Assembly: GCF_018494055.1 (NCBI RefSeq) | Contig: NZ_JABBFQ010000004.1 | Location: 186,001-250,000 of the forward strand | Length of the DNA stretch: 64,000 nucleotides | Source: Rosenbergiella epipactidis | Lineage (GTDB): Bacteria; Pseudomonadota; Gammaproteobacteria; Enterobacterales; Enterobacteriaceae | Direction: 5' to 3' | In this document: positions 9,523-20,855 of the stretch, in pieces | Layout: the number at the start of each line of letters is the position of its first letter | Numbering within the stretch: the first letter of the stretch is position 1 | Notes under the pieces: generated by a model | What the model was told of the DNA's origin: nothing | Databases searched by the model: none | What the model saw: the letters and a program-made list of their open reading frames with translations, nothing else | Translations under genes and position numbers: made by a program

Positions 9523-10182
9523 TTAGACCGCTTTTTGTTGGTCGTGCTGTTGGCGCCATGCCACTAAATCATCAATGGTCACGACTGGCATATTATGCTG
9601 CTTAGCAAACACAATAGCTTCGGGTGCACGCGCCATGGTGCCATCATCATTGGTTAGCTCGCACAGTACGCCTGCTGGCGCATATCCCGCAAGCCTAACC
9701 AAATCGATAGTCGCTTCAGTGTGGCCACCACGGGTAAGTACTCCGCCTTCACGCGCACGCAAAGGGAAGACATGACCTGGTCGGTTAAGATCGCCTGGCA
9801 CAGCGTTATCGGCAATAGCGGCACGTACGGTGGTTAAGCGGTCAGCCGCAGAAACGCCAGTGGTTACCCCTTGAGCCGCTTCAATGGTGACTGTAAATCC
9901 GGTACCGTAGGCACTCGAATTATTTTCTACCATCATCGGTAGCGCCAATTGCTCACGACGTTGCTCAGTAATGCATAGGCAGACGATGCCACTACCGTGA
10001 CGGATAGTCAGCGCCATCTGCTCCACGGTCATACTTTGTGCGGCGAAGATCATATCGGCTTCATTTTCGCGATCTTCGTGATCCAAAACCATAACGCCTC
10101 GGTTTTCACGAAGTGCCTGTAAGGCCGACTCTACACGCTGTTCTGGCGTGCCGAATTCAGATAAAAGTGTGTTCTGATTCAT
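9523..10182 (-). CDS. ribB: 3,4-dihydroxy-2-butanone 4-phosphate synthase
   Basis: RibB converts ribulose 5-phosphate into the four-carbon unit of the riboflavin ring plus formate. The 219-residue product matches E. coli RibB over its whole length. Family motifs include the acidic metal-binding [11 protein letters not shown] near residue 34, the substrate loop HGSGIVCL, and [10 protein letters not shown] followed by GHTEAT. It stands alone as a monofunctional enzyme without a fused RibA domain. Its leader carries an FMN riboswitch, so expression should fall when FMN is abundant. Confidence 0.97.
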   Translation of the reverse strand: MNQNTLLSEFGTPEQRVESALQALRENRGVMVLDHEDRENEADMIFAAQSMTVEQMALTIRHGSGIVCLCITEQRREQLALPMMVENNSSAYGTGFTVTIEAAQGVTTGVSAADRLTTVRAAIADNAVPGDLNRPGHVFPLRAREGGVLTRGGHTEATIDLVRLAGYAPAGVLCELTNDDGTMARAPEAIVFAKQHNMPVVTIDDLVAWRQQHDQQKAV

Positions 10183-10292
10183 GGTAAAAAATCCTATATA
10201 TATTAATAAAATTACCAGAATCAGGGCATAGGAGTGACGTCGATAGACGTAGTAATACAGCAGAGATCGCAGTGATCGGAACAGTATCTTTT

Positions 10293-10438
10293 ACCCTCTC
10301 CCGTCCGGACTATAACCGTCGGCCCCGGATTTACACCGGATCTGCTGACCTTTAGCAAACTCGCTAAAGCGCTCGCGGGCTTTCAGAAAACTGATTTACC
10401 GCCGGTGGGGAATTGCGCCCCGCCCTGAGAATAAGCCT
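10293..10438 (-). ncRNA. FMN riboswitch (RFN element)
   Basis: Read on the minus strand, the leader of ribB contains the hallmark RFN segments in order: CTCAGGGCGGGG, CCCCACCGGCGGTAA, AGCCCGCGAGCG, GGTCAGCAGATCCGGTG, and finally CCGGGGCCGACGGTTATAGTC. These form the six-helix FMN-binding aptamer. It lies about 110 bases before the ribB ATG. The element senses FMN and lowers ribB expression; whether it acts on transcription or translation here is not visible. It accounts for most of the 430-base gap between ribB and ubiK. The rest holds the ribB leader end and the ubiK promoter region, where I see no other feature. Confidence 0.95.
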
Positions 10439-10613
10439 CTTCACTATATCGGCAAAATAATCAATACGCAATCAAGCACTCAGCTCAAAATTGGCTTTTC
10501 GTGTGCAGAAAATTAGGTTTCGCCTTAGCGCATTAGCGATTACACTTAAGTGACCTAAAGCCTGCACGCCAGAATTCTCAGAGTGACTCCGGCGTTAACC
10601 TCGGGAAATAATT

Positions 10614-10937
10614 ATGATTGACGCAAAAAAAATTGAACAAATCGCACGCCAAGTTCAAGACTCCTTACCTCAGGGAATTCGTAATCTTGGTGATGACGTC
10701 GAAAAGAAAATTCGCCAAGTGCTTCAAGCTCAGCTCAGCCGTATGGAGTTGGTCAATCGCGATGAGTTTGATGTACAGACTCAAGTTTTAGTGCGGACAA
10801 GAGAGAAATTGGCTTTATTAGAAAAGCGCCTTGAAGCGCTTGAGGGCAAACACGCTGCGGGTAGCGAACCGCAAGAAGTCAGCCCAGCTGATGTGTCCAG
10901 CGAAACGCCCATCGTACCGGACGTAAAGCACGACTAA
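10614..10937 (+). CDS. ubiK: Ubiquinone biosynthesis accessory factor UbiK
   Basis: UbiK (formerly YqiC) is a small coiled-coil factor that binds UbiJ and supports aerobic ubiquinone synthesis. This 107-residue version matches E. coli for its first 85 residues: [13 protein letters not shown], then the amphipathic and trimerising segment [20 protein letters not shown]. The C-terminal 20 residues are acidic, proline-rich and not conserved, making it slightly longer than the 96-residue E. coli protein. It is monocistronic, divergent from ribB, and followed by a strong hairpin shared with hldE. Confidence 0.93.
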   Translation: MIDAKKIEQIARQVQDSLPQGIRNLGDDVEKKIRQVLQAQLSRMELVNRDEFDVQTQVLVRTREKLALLEKRLEALEGKHAAGSEPQEVSPADVSSETPIVPDVKHD

Positions 10938-10945
10938 TTCACGTT

Positions 10946-10970
10946 GACGTCGCCTATTTAAGGCGACGTC
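10946..10970. terminator. Hairpin between convergent ubiK and hldE
   Basis: A perfect 9-bp stem, GACGTCGCC and GGCGACGTC, encloses a 7-base loop between the two convergent stop codons. No long T-run follows on the plus strand, so it is a hairpin terminator candidate rather than a textbook intrinsic terminator; it could serve both directions. Confidence 0.55.
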
Positions 10971-10980
10971 GTATTACCGG

Positions 10981-12405
10981 CTAATGGTTAGTTATCTTCT
11001 TGATAATATTGGTAGTCGATAAGCCTTCTTCGAAATTTAGAATCCGGACTTCGCCGCCATTGGCAATAACCTCTTCGCCACCGGCTACTTCTTCTGGGTG
11101 ATAATCTCCCCCTTTCACCAGCAAGTCAGGTAACAATTCAGCAATCAAGCGTTGCGGTGTCTCTTCCTCAAACGGGATCACCCAATCAACCGCCCCTAAT
11201 GCTCCCAACACAATCATACGGTTTTCGAGTTTATTAATAGGACGAGTAGGCCCTTTCAGTCGAGCCGTCGAAGCATCGCTATTTACTGCGACAATTAATC
11301 GGTCACCCAATTTACGGGCATGGGTTAAGTAGGAGACATGGCCGGCATGCAGAATGTCGAAACAACCATTGGTCATCACAATTTTCTCACCACGCTTACG
11401 TGCGGCATCCAAGGCTTTTTGAAGGGCGGGTTGATCCATAATGCCGAAACCGTCTTCGGGACGAGCATGTAAGGCATTTTCCAGTTCGATCGGGGTCACC
11501 GTTGAGGTACCCAGTTTTCCAACCACAATCCCTGCTGCCGTATTCGCCAGGAAACTCGCCTCTTCTAACGTACAGCCATTGGCTAATGAGGCCGCTAACA
11601 CGCCGATAACGGTATCGCCCGCTCCAGTGACATCAAACACTTCCTGCGCTTGCGTAGGAAGATGAAGTGGCGCCTTATTCGGTTGTAATAGCGTCATGCC
11701 CTGCTCAGAGCGTGTGACCAACAGAGCACTTAGCTGGCAACGCTCTAATAGAGCCATGCCTTTTTCGACTAGCTGTTGCTCGCTATGGCATTTTCCGACC
11801 ACCGCTTCAAATTCTGACAGGTTTGGGGTTAATAATGTTGCCCCGCGGTAACGGGTAAAATCGCTGCCCTTAGGATCGATCAGGACAGGGATTCCTGCCT
11901 CTCTCGCTTGCGTAATGAGTGGCTGAATATCCGCTAACGCGCCTTTAGCGTAGTCAGATAAGACCACCGCGCCAACATTATCGAGGGCAAGCGGCATGCG
12001 CTCGGCAATTTTCTTGCTTTGCTGCAGGTCGAAGGGTTCTTCAAAATCCAAGCGAATAAGTTGCTGGTTACGGGAGAGTACCCGCAATTTAGTAATGGTT
12101 GGATGGGTCGTGAGTGCGACAAATTGGCAATCGACGCCCACTTGCGTCAATGCTGTATTAAGCTGTTCAGCCGCTTCATCTTCACCGGTTAAACCGATGA
12201 TCCGTGACGCTGCGCCCAATGAAGCAACATTCATTGCAACGTTGGCTGCGCCACCAGGACGCTGTTCCACTTCATCAACTTTGACGACAGGGACTGGGGC
12301 TTCCGGGGAAATCCGTTGTGTTGGTCCGTACCAATAGCGATCAAGCATTACATCGCCAATCACCAATACTCCTGCACGATTAAATTCAGGCAGTGAAACC
12401 TTCAT
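10981..12405 (-). CDS. hldE: Bifunctional heptose 7-phosphate kinase / heptose 1-phosphate adenyltransferase
   Basis: HldE makes ADP-heptose for the lipopolysaccharide inner core and carries two of the pathway's enzymes in one chain. Residues 1 to about 320 form a PfkB-type kinase with [11 protein letters not shown] and the ATP-site motif [11 protein letters not shown] (about 260-270). Residues 340-474 form the cytidylyltransferase-like domain with [16 protein letters not shown]. The length of 474 residues is close to E. coli HldE (477). glnE and ygiF lie upstream on the same strand, in the E. coli order ygiF-glnE-hldE. Confidence 0.97.
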   Translation of the reverse strand: MKVSLPEFNRAGVLVIGDVMLDRYWYGPTQRISPEAPVPVVKVDEVEQRPGGAANVAMNVASLGAASRIIGLTGEDEAAEQLNTALTQVGVDCQFVALTTHPTITKLRVLSRNQQLIRLDFEEPFDLQQSKKIAERMPLALDNVGAVVLSDYAKGALADIQPLITQAREAGIPVLIDPKGSDFTRYRGATLLTPNLSEFEAVVGKCHSEQQLVEKGMALLERCQLSALLVTRSEQGMTLLQPNKAPLHLPTQAQEVFDVTGAGDTVIGVLAASLANGCTLEEASFLANTAAGIVVGKLGTSTVTPIELENALHARPEDGFGIMDQPALQKALDAARKRGEKIVMTNGCFDILHAGHVSYLTHARKLGDRLIVAVNSDASTARLKGPTRPINKLENRMIVLGALGAVDWVIPFEEETPQRLIAELLPDLLVKGGDYHPEEVAGGEEVIANGGEVRILNFEEGLSTTNIIKKITNH

Positions 12406-12491
12406 GCCAGCAACTCCAAGCTCGATTTGTTTAACATTTTCCGCCTATCATACCACAGCCCATTCAGAATGGCGGTGCTCACTGTCACGCC

Positions 12492-15314
12492 CTACGCTTC
12501 CGGCTCTAACCATTGCTGCCAAGCCGATCGCGTCACCGAACGCTGTGGCATAAATGCCTGCTCGTCCACCACGCCATCATCGCCCTGCAGCGCTAGGTGA
12601 TGTAGCGTGTCGCGCAGGGTGATGTAAGCTTGAGTGAGGGCTTCAGCGCTCTGTTCAGTTAATATCCCCTGCTGAGCTAACATTTCGATGATCCGCACAT
12701 TATCCGACCAGCGCGTTAGATCGGGGGACTCCGCGGCAAACCTTAGTACCCAATACTGAGCGAGAAATTCAATATCGATAATTCCGCCTTGGTCGGCTTT
12801 GATATCCCATTTCGGCAGATGTTTATTGCCCAAATGCTTAAGCATTTTTTCACGCATCTCCGCCACTTCAGTCCTAAGCTGGCCAACCTCTCTGGGACGA
12901 CAGAGGATACTTTGTCTGATTTGCGCAAATTTCTGTTGTAATCCTTGATCGCCAAAAACCGTACGAGCCCGAACTAAGGCTTGGTGTTCCCATGTCCAGG
13001 CTTCCTGGCGTTGATAGTCGGCAAACGCGTCAAAGGTGGTGACCAGCATACCGGCAGCGCCGGACGGCCGTAATCGCGCATCAACGTCGTAGAGAATACC
13101 GGAGGCGGTTCGCGTGCTAAAAAGATGGATAATTCTTTGTGCCATCTTCAAATAGAATTGCCGTCCTTCAATACTTCGTTCGCCAGTGGTAACTGTCTCT
13201 GCTGGACAATCGTGTAAAAAGACCAAGTCTAAATCAGAGCGATAGCCTAACTCCCAGCCGCCTAGCTTACCGTAGCCGACAACGGCAAAACCTGGCCCTT
13301 GATCAGCGGTAAGATGATTGGGGCGTCCATAGCGCTGAACCATTAATTGCCAAGCCTGCCAGACCACAACGTCCAATAATGCTTCGGCCAGCCAAGTTAA
13401 GTGGTCACTCACCTTCATTACCGGTAAAGTGCCGGCGATATCTGCCGCGGCAATACGTAATTGTTGAGTAAGTTTAAATTGCCGCAAGGCTTCGACCTGC
13501 TGCTCTTCATCCTCTTGCGGGATCCGTAAGAGGTATTCACGCAGCTCCTCTCGATAACTATTATTAGGTGCCGGTTGATAGAGCGTTTGCGGATCTAACA
13601 ACTCATCGAGCAGTAAGGGGTGGCGGGCAAGCTCAGTCGCGACCATCGGCGATGCCGCGCACAACCTGACAAGATGTTTTAGGGCACCGGGATATTGAAT
13701 AAATAACTCAAGGTAGGTGCTGCGACTGGCAACGCTGAGCAGCACTTCGGTTAATCGCGAGAAGGTCGCGGCGGCATCCGCACGAGGAGTAACCTCGGCG
13801 AGAATTACCGGCATTAACTGGTCAAGCGCTTGACGCCCTCTCGGCCCCACCGTCTTGCGACCGATATCGTGTTGGAAATGTTGGAGCGAAGACAATAATT
13901 GCTGTTGCTGCTCAGCCGTTAGCTGGGGCGTCACCTCTTGCAGTTCTTCAAGCTCCGGCGCATCTAACCACCAATGGTGGGAGTAATGTTCTGGAGGACG
14001 TTCACTACAAGTCTCTTCTTCACCGATAAGTTCCACGAAAATGGCGTGGATATCCTGCATCACTTGGTCGAGGGTTGAGACCAATAACGACCATTGTTCC
14101 ATCCCCATCGCCCAAGCAAGACGCTGGCGATTGAGTTCGTCTTCAGGCAGTGTCTGTGTTTGTTGATCACCGATACTTTGCAGGAGGTTTTCGAGACGTC
14201 GCAAGAAAAGGTAGCCGGAATGCAGCACTTGGGCTTGCTGTTTGGGGAGTAACTCGAGATCTTCGATTGATTGCAACGCGGTTAAAAACGATCGCGTTTG
14301 TAAAGACCGCTCTCTTCCCCCTCGGATCAGCTGGAAGACTTGTACGATAAATTCACACTCACGGATGCCCCCAGCGCCGAGTTTGATATTATTTTTTAGC
14401 CCACGACGCCTCACCTCCCGATGAATCTTACCTTTCATCGTGCGCAGCGATTGAATTGCGCTGAAATCGATATAGCGACGGTAGATAAATGGGCGAAGCA
14501 GTCGCTGTAGCTCCTCACTGTAAGGAGGCTGTTCTGTCCCCATTAAGCGTGCCTTTACCATCGCATAGCGTTCCCACTCACGTCCTTGCTCTTGGTAATA
14601 GTCTTCGAGGGCGGCAAAACTTAGCACTAAAGGGCCGCTGTCGCCAAAGGGCCGCAAGCGCATATCGACGCGGTACACGAATCCATCAATCGTCGGTTGG
14701 TCGAGCAACTTAATTAGCCGCTGCCCCATACGCATAAAAAATTGGGCATTATCCAGTTGGCGCCGTCCGCCTACCGTGTGGCCGTTTTCAGGCCAAGCGA
14801 AGATGAGGTCGATATCCGATGAGAAATTGAGCTCGCCCCCCCCCAATTTTCCCATCCCTAAAATCAGTAAAGGTTGCGTTTCTCCCTGCGCGTTGGTCGG
14901 TGTCCCCATCTCCTGACAACATTGCTGCCAGCACCAATCCCGTGCGGAGGCAATCAGTAACTCGGCTAAATGGCTCAATTGCTGCAGAGTCTGGGTGGTA
15001 GTCGCTAGGTTGAGCGTCTGCATCCATGCGATACGTACCAACATTTCACGACGAAATAATCTTAATCGGCGCATGACCTGCGCCTCAGTCTCAGCCGGTA
15101 CTGACTGCTGCACTAACCACTGCGGGTACTGTTTCCACTCATCGGCGCATGGAGGCTGGTCGACCAAACGCTGTTGCCACTCGGGATGTTGCTGCAGGTT
15201 ATCTGCTACAAAATCGCTAAAGGCGAGTACAGCCAATAACGGATCGTCTGGGGTAATCTGTCCCTGTACACGATGTTCCGCTTGCTGAAGTAAGGCTAAC
15301 GGGAGTGGTAACAT
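12492..15314 (-). CDS. glnE: Bifunctional glutamine synthetase adenylyltransferase/deadenylase
   Basis: GlnE adenylylates glutamine synthetase when nitrogen is plentiful and removes the AMP when it is scarce, under control of PII and glutamine. The 940-residue protein has the two expected nucleotidyltransferase domains. The N-terminal deadenylase has [20 protein letters not shown] (about residues 150-170); the C-terminal adenylylase has [20 protein letters not shown] (about 680-700). Both keep the metal-binding D-x-D. It lies 11 bases after ygiF and before hldE on the same strand, consistent with one operon. Confidence 0.97.
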   Translation of the reverse strand: MLPLPLALLQQAEHRVQGQITPDDPLLAVLAFSDFVADNLQQHPEWQQRLVDQPPCADEWKQYPQWLVQQSVPAETEAQVMRRLRLFRREMLVRIAWMQTLNLATTTQTLQQLSHLAELLIASARDWCWQQCCQEMGTPTNAQGETQPLLILGMGKLGGGELNFSSDIDLIFAWPENGHTVGGRRQLDNAQFFMRMGQRLIKLLDQPTIDGFVYRVDMRLRPFGDSGPLVLSFAALEDYYQEQGREWERYAMVKARLMGTEQPPYSEELQRLLRPFIYRRYIDFSAIQSLRTMKGKIHREVRRRGLKNNIKLGAGGIRECEFIVQVFQLIRGGRERSLQTRSFLTALQSIEDLELLPKQQAQVLHSGYLFLRRLENLLQSIGDQQTQTLPEDELNRQRLAWAMGMEQWSLLVSTLDQVMQDIHAIFVELIGEEETCSERPPEHYSHHWWLDAPELEELQEVTPQLTAEQQQQLLSSLQHFQHDIGRKTVGPRGRQALDQLMPVILAEVTPRADAAATFSRLTEVLLSVASRSTYLELFIQYPGALKHLVRLCAASPMVATELARHPLLLDELLDPQTLYQPAPNNSYREELREYLLRIPQEDEEQQVEALRQFKLTQQLRIAAADIAGTLPVMKVSDHLTWLAEALLDVVVWQAWQLMVQRYGRPNHLTADQGPGFAVVGYGKLGGWELGYRSDLDLVFLHDCPAETVTTGERSIEGRQFYLKMAQRIIHLFSTRTASGILYDVDARLRPSGAAGMLVTTFDAFADYQRQEAWTWEHQALVRARTVFGDQGLQQKFAQIRQSILCRPREVGQLRTEVAEMREKMLKHLGNKHLPKWDIKADQGGIIDIEFLAQYWVLRFAAESPDLTRWSDNVRIIEMLAQQGILTEQSAEALTQAYITLRDTLHHLALQGDDGVVDEQAFMPQRSVTRSAWQQWLEPEA

Positions 15315-15325
15315 AATTTTCTCTC

Positions 15326-16648
15326 TTAGTGATTAAGTGAGTCTTTCGCAGTATTACTCGTCAACCAAAATGGCGATAATGGCCGCGATGGAAGGGGTAA
15401 GCGGAGTACCTCTTGACCGCCAGCGATAAGATGTTGTCTGGCGAGTAGCCACGGCGCTAACCAATCATCGACTTGCGCTGATGGATAAGCACTGCTTAAT
15501 AATCCTATCGCAATCGTTAATTTATCGAGCCTTAATAAGGTGGTACTCGCTTGATTGGGAATAAGTGTTTCTGCTGCAAGATCATGTAATTCTGCGGCAC
15601 AACGGCTTAACATCACATCACAAAATCGTTTAAACGAGCTTTCTAACCGTTTGAGTTGTCGTGCATTAATGGATTGACGCCATTGCTGTTCAACAATCAG
15701 TTCGGTCAGTTTAAGCTGGGCGATGACCCAATCAGTGGAGAAGCAAAGCACTGAAGCTTCCGGTTTTTTCTGCTGTAACGCCTGATCCAACGTAAGTAAT
15801 TGTTGACGGATCTCACTGCTAACTGAGCGGGGGATAAGCCCTCCGAAAAGCGAGAAGGTTTCACGAATCGCCAGTAGCGTTTGCAGGAGTAACGTTGGCA
15901 TCTGTTTATCGCCGGCAATCCAGTGCGATTCCAGTAGCTGCCAGCGACCGACCAAGCCACTAAGCAAGGCTGTCAGACCCTGTTCGCAGCTTGCTTTAGG
16001 TTTAACGCTTAGCTGTGCCAGGGGTTCTGCAGTGGGTAAACCACTCCCCTGTGCTAATCCATAGCCTCGTGCGGCTTTACTTTGCCACCCTAGACGCACG
16101 CCACCGTTGTTCACCAATTCGTTGGCTAAGGCAAAAATATCGGCACGCTTGCCCTGTAGCAGCTCAAGCTCCAGTTCTAATAAAGGTGTACTCTGATCCC
16201 CCGCGCTGACGGATCCTTGGTCCAAGGCGACTTCGATCTCACTCTCGCCATAGGTGATGACCCACTTTTCTCGGGTAAAATCAGTACTAAAAAGGGGGGT
16301 GAGACGCTGCTGTAGTGCAGCAAGATCGGTGCCCGCTGGCCAGACATCTTCGGGTAATAGGTGAATATCGAGTTGGCTGTCGTTCAGCGCAACATTATAT
16401 TCCGGTCGTTGATGTAACCCACCGATCTCTTGACCCGCAGTTTTTAACGTCATCTCAAAATGACCATCCTTCCCTCTGACGCGTAATCCCATGTCCCAAC
16501 GACGCAATTGGTTATCTGCTGTCTCATAATAATGGTTAGCCAGTAGTGTCGGCGACGCGTGACGATGCGGATAGTGCGTCAGCTGCTGTGTGACAACATC
16601 AATTTGATTAGGGTCGAGAAGAAACTTTAGTTCGATTTCAATGGTCAT
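15326..16648 (-). CDS. ygiF: Inorganic triphosphatase YgiF (CYTH-CHAD)
   Basis: YgiF hydrolyses inorganic tripolyphosphate to pyrophosphate and phosphate. The N-terminal CYTH domain (about residues 1-200) begins with the diagnostic ExExK motif EIELKF and continues with alternating charged strands such as [17 protein letters not shown]. Residues from about 220 form the helical CHAD domain that is thought to bind polyphosphate. The length (440) is near the E. coli protein (433). The start ATG at 16648 has no competing upstream codon. It is divergent from ygiM and first in the ygiF-glnE-hldE run. Confidence 0.92.
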   Translation of the reverse strand: MTIEIELKFLLDPNQIDVVTQQLTHYPHRHASPTLLANHYYETADNQLRRWDMGLRVRGKDGHFEMTLKTAGQEIGGLHQRPEYNVALNDSQLDIHLLPEDVWPAGTDLAALQQRLTPLFSTDFTREKWVITYGESEIEVALDQGSVSAGDQSTPLLELELELLQGKRADIFALANELVNNGGVRLGWQSKAARGYGLAQGSGLPTAEPLAQLSVKPKASCEQGLTALLSGLVGRWQLLESHWIAGDKQMPTLLLQTLLAIRETFSLFGGLIPRSVSSEIRQQLLTLDQALQQKKPEASVLCFSTDWVIAQLKLTELIVEQQWRQSINARQLKRLESSFKRFCDVMLSRCAAELHDLAAETLIPNQASTTLLRLDKLTIAIGLLSSAYPSAQVDDWLAPWLLARQHLIAGGQEVLRLPLPSRPLSPFWLTSNTAKDSLNH

Positions 16649-16836
16649 AGTTATCCTGTTACTACTCTTTTGGTGCGAGATCTTTCACTGTTATTGCCCT
16701 GCAGGGTAATCCACTAAAGACGTGCTGTCTCTGATTTGTTAGGATCCTGCGGTGGGGAGAACAGGAAATTTCTCATTTATAACACAACTTGACGCCTACA
16801 GACTGTGGCGACACTTACTATTAGAACTGTCATCCA

Positions 16837-17457
16837 ATGAAAAAAATAATTTTTGCAGGTTGCTTACTGCTTACACTCGGCCAATCGGTCACACTCGCTC
16901 ACGCAGAAACTACCCGATATATCTCGGATGATCTTTCTACGTGGGTTCGCAGCGGTCCAGGGAATCAATACCGCTTAGTCGGGCAAGTGAATGCAGGGGA
17001 AGCAGTCACCCTCCTTAGCACCAACCCAGAGACCCATTATGCGCAGATCCGCGATCAACAAGGCCGCACAACCTGGATCCCTGAAGCACAACTGAGTGAT
17101 AACCCCAGCTTTAAAGTCCGCGTTCCCCAATTAGAACAACAGGTTAAAACACTTAGCGATAAACTGGCGAATATCGATAATAGCTGGAATCAGCGCACGG
17201 CAGAAATGCAACAAAAAGTGGCCGGCAGCGACGGTGCTATCAACCAATTGAAAGATGAAAACCAGCGCTTAAAGAATGCATTAATTGTCGCACAGAAAAA
17301 AGTCGATGCCGCGAACGTACAGCTTGACGATAAGCAACGCGCAATTATCATGCAGTGGTTCTTATACGGTGGCGGTGTATTGGGAATCGGCTTAATCTTC
17401 GGTCTCTTTTTACCCCACATGATCCCTCGTCGTAAAAATAAAAATCGTTGGATGTAA
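16837..17457 (+). CDS. ygiM: YgiM: secreted SH3-domain protein with C-terminal membrane anchor
   Basis: The 206-residue protein has a signal peptide (MKKIIFAGCLLLTLG, cleavage after LAHA) and a bacterial SH3 domain at about residues 25-90 (WVRSGPGNQYRLVG). A coiled coil follows at about 95-170, then one transmembrane helix (YGGGVLGIGLIFGLFL) and a basic cytoplasmic tail. It would therefore sit in the inner membrane with the SH3 domain in the periplasm. The molecular role is unknown. Its stop lies three bases before the GTG start of cca, so the two are co-transcribed as in E. coli. Confidence 0.92.
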   Translation: MKKIIFAGCLLLTLGQSVTLAHAETTRYISDDLSTWVRSGPGNQYRLVGQVNAGEAVTLLSTNPETHYAQIRDQQGRTTWIPEAQLSDNPSFKVRVPQLEQQVKTLSDKLANIDNSWNQRTAEMQQKVAGSDGAINQLKDENQRLKNALIVAQKKVDAANVQLDDKQRAIIMQWFLYGGGVLGIGLIFGLFLPHMIPRRKNKNRWM

Positions 17458-17460
17458 TTA

Positions 17461-18693
17461 GTGCAAAAATATCTTGTGGGCGGCGCGGTCAGAGACCGAT
17501 TACTTGGGTTACCGGTGACTGACCGTGATTGGGTGGTGGTTGGCGCGACCCCCGATGCACTGTTAGCACAGGGCTATCAGCAAGCGGGTCGTGATTTTCC
17601 GGTATTTCTCCATCCGACCACTCACGAAGAATATGCCCTTGCCCGTACCGAGCGCAAAACCGGTAGCGGTTATACCGGTTTTGATACGCGTTTTACACCG
17701 GAAGTCACGCTTGAGGACGATCTGCAGCGCCGCGATCTGACCATCAATGCGATGGCGCAAGACGCCGACGGGACGATTATCGACCCTTGGCACGGCCAGC
17801 AAGATTTAGCACAACGTTTACTGAGACATGTCTCGGCAGCCTTTATCGAAGATCCGTTACGCGTTTTAAGAGTCGCTCGGTTTGCCGCGCGATTCGCCCC
17901 ACTCGGGTTCTCTATTGCTGACGAGACCTTGACGCTTATGCAGCAGATCACTCAGAGCGGTGAGCTGGCCTATTTGACGTATGAGCGAGTCTGGAAAGAG
18001 ACGGAAAAGGCGCTATCAAGCGACTCCCCCTCGACTTACTTCTCAGTATTACGCCAATGTGGGGCGCTAGCGGTACTCTTTCCTGAGCTCGATGCGCTAT
18101 TTGGTGTCCCCGCGCCCGCCAAGTGGCATCCAGAAATCGATACAGGGGTGCATAGCCTGATGTCACTGGATATGGCGACGCAATTAACCGATGATCCTGC
18201 CCTGCGGTTTTCGGCTTTATTTCATGATGTCGGTAAAGGATTAACCCCTGCTGAATTATGGCCCTCACATCCCGGGCATGGTGCTGCAGGGGTTCCGCTT
18301 ATCGAGGCCCTATGCCAACGGTTAAAGGTCCCCAACCATTACCGCGATATCGCCCGGCTGGTCACTGAATTCCACGATATTGTCCACAGCGTCGAGAAAT
18401 ATTCCGCAGAGCGTTTAGTGTCGCTATTCGACCAGCTCGATGCATGGCGTAAACCTGAACGTGTCGCGCAACTGGCGCTAGTCAGCGAAGCCGATGTCCG
18501 GGGCCGCCTCGGCTGGCAAGAGAGAGCCTACCCTCAGGCTGAGCAGTTACGACAACTTTTTGCTGTAGCCCAAGCAGTCAATGTCGGGCCAATTGTGGCC
18601 GCGGGATTCACGGGTAAAGCGGTGCGAGAGGAATTAACCCGACAACGTATTACGGCGGTAGAGGGTTTTAGGGCGAAGAGAGTAAAATGCTAA
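17461..18693 (+). CDS. cca: Multifunctional CCA-adding tRNA nucleotidyltransferase
   Basis: Cca adds or repairs the 3' CCA end of tRNAs. The 410-residue product has the class II nucleotidyltransferase head: the G-loop [11 protein letters not shown] at the N-terminus and the catalytic D-R-D at residues 21-23. A tRNA-binding region follows with [15 protein letters not shown]. The C-terminal HD domain (FHDVGKG near residue 255) provides the phosphatase and phosphodiesterase activities known in E. coli. It starts with GTG at 17461, just after ygiM. It ends before a bidirectional hairpin facing uppP. Confidence 0.96.
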   Translation: MQKYLVGGAVRDRLLGLPVTDRDWVVVGATPDALLAQGYQQAGRDFPVFLHPTTHEEYALARTERKTGSGYTGFDTRFTPEVTLEDDLQRRDLTINAMAQDADGTIIDPWHGQQDLAQRLLRHVSAAFIEDPLRVLRVARFAARFAPLGFSIADETLTLMQQITQSGELAYLTYERVWKETEKALSSDSPSTYFSVLRQCGALAVLFPELDALFGVPAPAKWHPEIDTGVHSLMSLDMATQLTDDPALRFSALFHDVGKGLTPAELWPSHPGHGAAGVPLIEALCQRLKVPNHYRDIARLVTEFHDIVHSVEKYSAERLVSLFDQLDAWRKPERVAQLALVSEADVRGRLGWQERAYPQAEQLRQLFAVAQAVNVGPIVAAGFTGKAVREELTRQRITAVEGFRAKRVKC

Positions 18694-18726
18694 TGCTTTA
18701 ACTGCCTTGACTTCATTTAAGATAAA

Positions 18727-18761
18727 AAAGAGCGCTATCCATTTTCTAGAAAGCGCTCTTT
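18727..18761. terminator. Bidirectional terminator between cca and uppP
   Basis: A 10-bp perfect stem, AAAGAGCGCT and AGCGCTCTTT, is flanked by A-rich sequence on the left and T-rich sequence on the right. It lies between the convergent cca and uppP genes and can act as an intrinsic terminator in both directions. Confidence 0.8.
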
Positions 18762-18808
18762 CTTCCTTCTATATGTAAACTTTACTTGTTAGTAAAGTCT
18801 CCCACCTT

Positions 18809-19627
18809 TTACATAAACACATACCACACAAGTAATGCCACAAAGAATCGATAGAACGCAAAGGCAATAAAAGAGATACGCTTAATAACGGTCAAGAAAG
18901 CTTTTATCGCTAATAAAGCGACTAAGAAGGCGGCAATAAACCCGGTGGCAAACATCGGTAAATCGCTAACGGATAAAAATCCAATACTCTTCACCAAATC
19001 AAGGCCGGTCGCGCCAATCATCATAGGAACCGCGAGTAAAAAAGAGAACTCAGAGGCTGCAAAACGGCTAACGCCTACTAGCAATCCGCCACTGATCGTG
19101 GAGCCTGAACGAGAAAAACCCGGCCATAACGCTAAGCATTGAAAACAGCCAATAAGAAAGGCTTGTCGATAGGAAATATCATCAATACCTACTGCTTTCG
19201 GTTTCGCTGGCTTTAGCCATTCCGCAACGATTAATAAAATACCGCCAGCAATCAGCGAATAGAAGACATTCTGGGGAGTAAATAAGGCTTTGATTTTATC
19301 GTGAAGCACTAATCCTAAGACGACAGCAGGCACCATCCCACAAAGTATATGGATCAGCGATAACCGACCTGTTGCAGTCCCCTCATGCGGGAATTTTCCA
19401 AAGTGGATACCGATTAATCCAAACAGACGACGCCAGAACATGACGACAACCGCGAGAATCGATCCTAGCTGGATAACGATTTCAAAGGTTTCAGCCTTGT
19501 CGCCCTGAAATCCTAAGAGATGCCCTACGATAATTAAATGCCCAGTCGATGAAACCGGAAGAAATTCAGTTAACCCCTCGACGATACCAAGCAGCGTCGC
19601 CACACCCAATGGGTGAACGTCTATCAT
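18809..19627 (-). CDS. uppP: Undecaprenyl-diphosphatase UppP (BacA)
   Basis: UppP recycles undecaprenyl pyrophosphate to undecaprenyl phosphate, the lipid carrier of peptidoglycan precursors, and its overproduction gives bacitracin resistance. The 272-residue inner-membrane protein has the two family motifs, [14 protein letters not shown] near the N-terminus and [13 protein letters not shown] near residue 170. Several hydrophobic helices lie between and after them. ATG 19627 was preferred to an in-frame TTG at 19633 because the AGAGGAA site lies seven bases ahead of it. The gene is monocistronic. Confidence 0.96.
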   Translation of the reverse strand: MIDVHPLGVATLLGIVEGLTEFLPVSSTGHLIIVGHLLGFQGDKAETFEIVIQLGSILAVVVMFWRRLFGLIGIHFGKFPHEGTATGRLSLIHILCGMVPAVVLGLVLHDKIKALFTPQNVFYSLIAGGILLIVAEWLKPAKPKAVGIDDISYRQAFLIGCFQCLALWPGFSRSGSTISGGLLVGVSRFAASEFSFLLAVPMMIGATGLDLVKSIGFLSVSDLPMFATGFIAAFLVALLAIKAFLTVIKRISFIAFAFYRFFVALLVWYVFM

Positions 19628-19752
19628 TACCAATTCCTCTTGTCATGACCAAAAATAAAAAATAAATTTTATGAGTAATTTTAATAAGTTGTAGCGATTA
19701 AAAAAATATGACCTTCGGTGTGAATAAAAGTTTCTCTCTGATTTATATTTAA

Positions 19753-20112
19753 TTATTGAGAGAAAACACCCCGCGCAATTTTCACGCCTACGCTGCGCGC
19801 CTGGGCGACGGCTCCCGGTTTATTAACGGTAATTCGAACACCCGGTGTGGCGAACTCGCGCATCAAAAGCTCGGCAACTTCTTCAGCCACACGTTCGACT
19901 AATGCAAAACGCTGGTTTTCAAGATGAGCGAGAACGCGTTGGGCAACCTCTGCATAACTTAGGCAGTCGTTGACATCATCACTCTTCGCTGCGTGGCGAT
20001 TATCCCAAGCAAGCTCAATGTCGAGAACCAGCTTCTGCGTAATCTGTTGTTCCCACTCGAACGCACCGATCGTGGTAAATACGGTTAACTGCTCAATAAA
20101 AACACTATCCAT
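19753..20112 (-). CDS. folB: Dihydroneopterin aldolase
   Basis: FolB cleaves dihydroneopterin to hydroxymethyl-dihydropterin and glycolaldehyde in folate synthesis and can also epimerise its substrate. The 119-residue product has the complete FolB fold with the catalytic glutamate in TIGAFEWEQ, the SYAEV segment and the lysine in VNKPGAV near residue 100. It is divergent from plsY across about 108 bases, the same arrangement as in E. coli. Confidence 0.95.
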   Translation of the reverse strand: MDSVFIEQLTVFTTIGAFEWEQQITQKLVLDIELAWDNRHAAKSDDVNDCLSYAEVAQRVLAHLENQRFALVERVAEEVAELLMREFATPGVRITVNKPGAVAQARSVGVKIARGVFSQ

Positions 20113-20220
20113 CTCTCAACTCTCTTTGTTTAATGATGCCTCGGTGATACCACTTACCGATAATTATGCGTATTATCTTAGCTATCGCTAACGACTGTAC
20201 ACCTGTTAGGTGGGATTATT

Positions 20221-20832
20221 ATGACAGCTATCGCCGTAGGAATGATTATATTTGCCTACCTTTGTGGATCGATATCAAGCGCTATCGTGATCTGTAAAAT
20301 CGCACGCTTACCTGATCCTCGTCTTAGCGGCTCTGGTAATCCTGGGGCGACTAACGTATTACGTATAGGGGGCCGCGTTGCCGCGCTTAGCGTGCTTCTG
20401 TTTGATATCATCAAAGGCATGCTCCCCGTCTGGCTAGCCTACCACTTACACCTTTCCTCAATGAATCTAGGCTTAGTTGCGATTGCGGCCTGTCTAGGCC
20501 ATATCTATCCTGTCTTTTTTAACTTCCAAGGGGGAAAAGGTGTCGCGACAGCGTTAGGGGCCATCGCCCCTGTTGGCTTAGATCTTAGTCTTCTATTAAT
20601 CGGCACGTGGCTATTAACCGTCTTCTTGAGCGGTTATGCTTCTCTGGCTGCAATCCTAAGTGCGTTAGTTGCGCCGTTTTATGTGTGGTGGTTTAAGCCG
20701 CAGTTCACCTTTCCGGTTGCCATGCTTTCCTGTCTTATCTTATTGCGTCACCACGAAAATATTCAGCGACTCTGGCGTGGCGATGAAAAGAAATTACTGA
20801 AGCGTCGCTGGTTTCGCCTGAACAAAAAATAA
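20221..20832 (+). CDS. plsY: Glycerol-3-phosphate acyltransferase PlsY
   Basis: PlsY transfers the acyl group of acyl-phosphate to glycerol 3-phosphate, the first step of phospholipid synthesis. The 203-residue protein has multiple transmembrane helices. It carries the three cytoplasmic PlsY motifs: [11 protein letters not shown] (about residues 36-46), the [18 protein letters not shown] segment with its glycine-rich phosphate-binding loop (about 95-112), and [10 protein letters not shown] near the C-terminus. It ends at a compact GC hairpin shared with the convergent tsaD. Confidence 0.95.
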   Translation: MTAIAVGMIIFAYLCGSISSAIVICKIARLPDPRLSGSGNPGATNVLRIGGRVAALSVLLFDIIKGMLPVWLAYHLHLSSMNLGLVAIAACLGHIYPVFFNFQGGKGVATALGAIAPVGLDLSLLLIGTWLLTVFLSGYASLAAILSALVAPFYVWWFKPQFTFPVAMLSCLILLRHHENIQRLWRGDEKKLLKRRWFRLNKK

Positions 20833-20848
20833 CCCGGCAAGCCGGGTT
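20831..20848. terminator. Hairpin between convergent plsY and tsaD
   Basis: AACCCGGC and GCCGGGTT form an 8-bp perfect stem with a two-base loop, starting at the plsY stop codon and 8 bases before the tsaD stop. It is a short intrinsic-type hairpin able to serve either strand, though the flanking T-runs are weak. Confidence 0.6.
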
Positions 20849-20855
20849 GTCACAG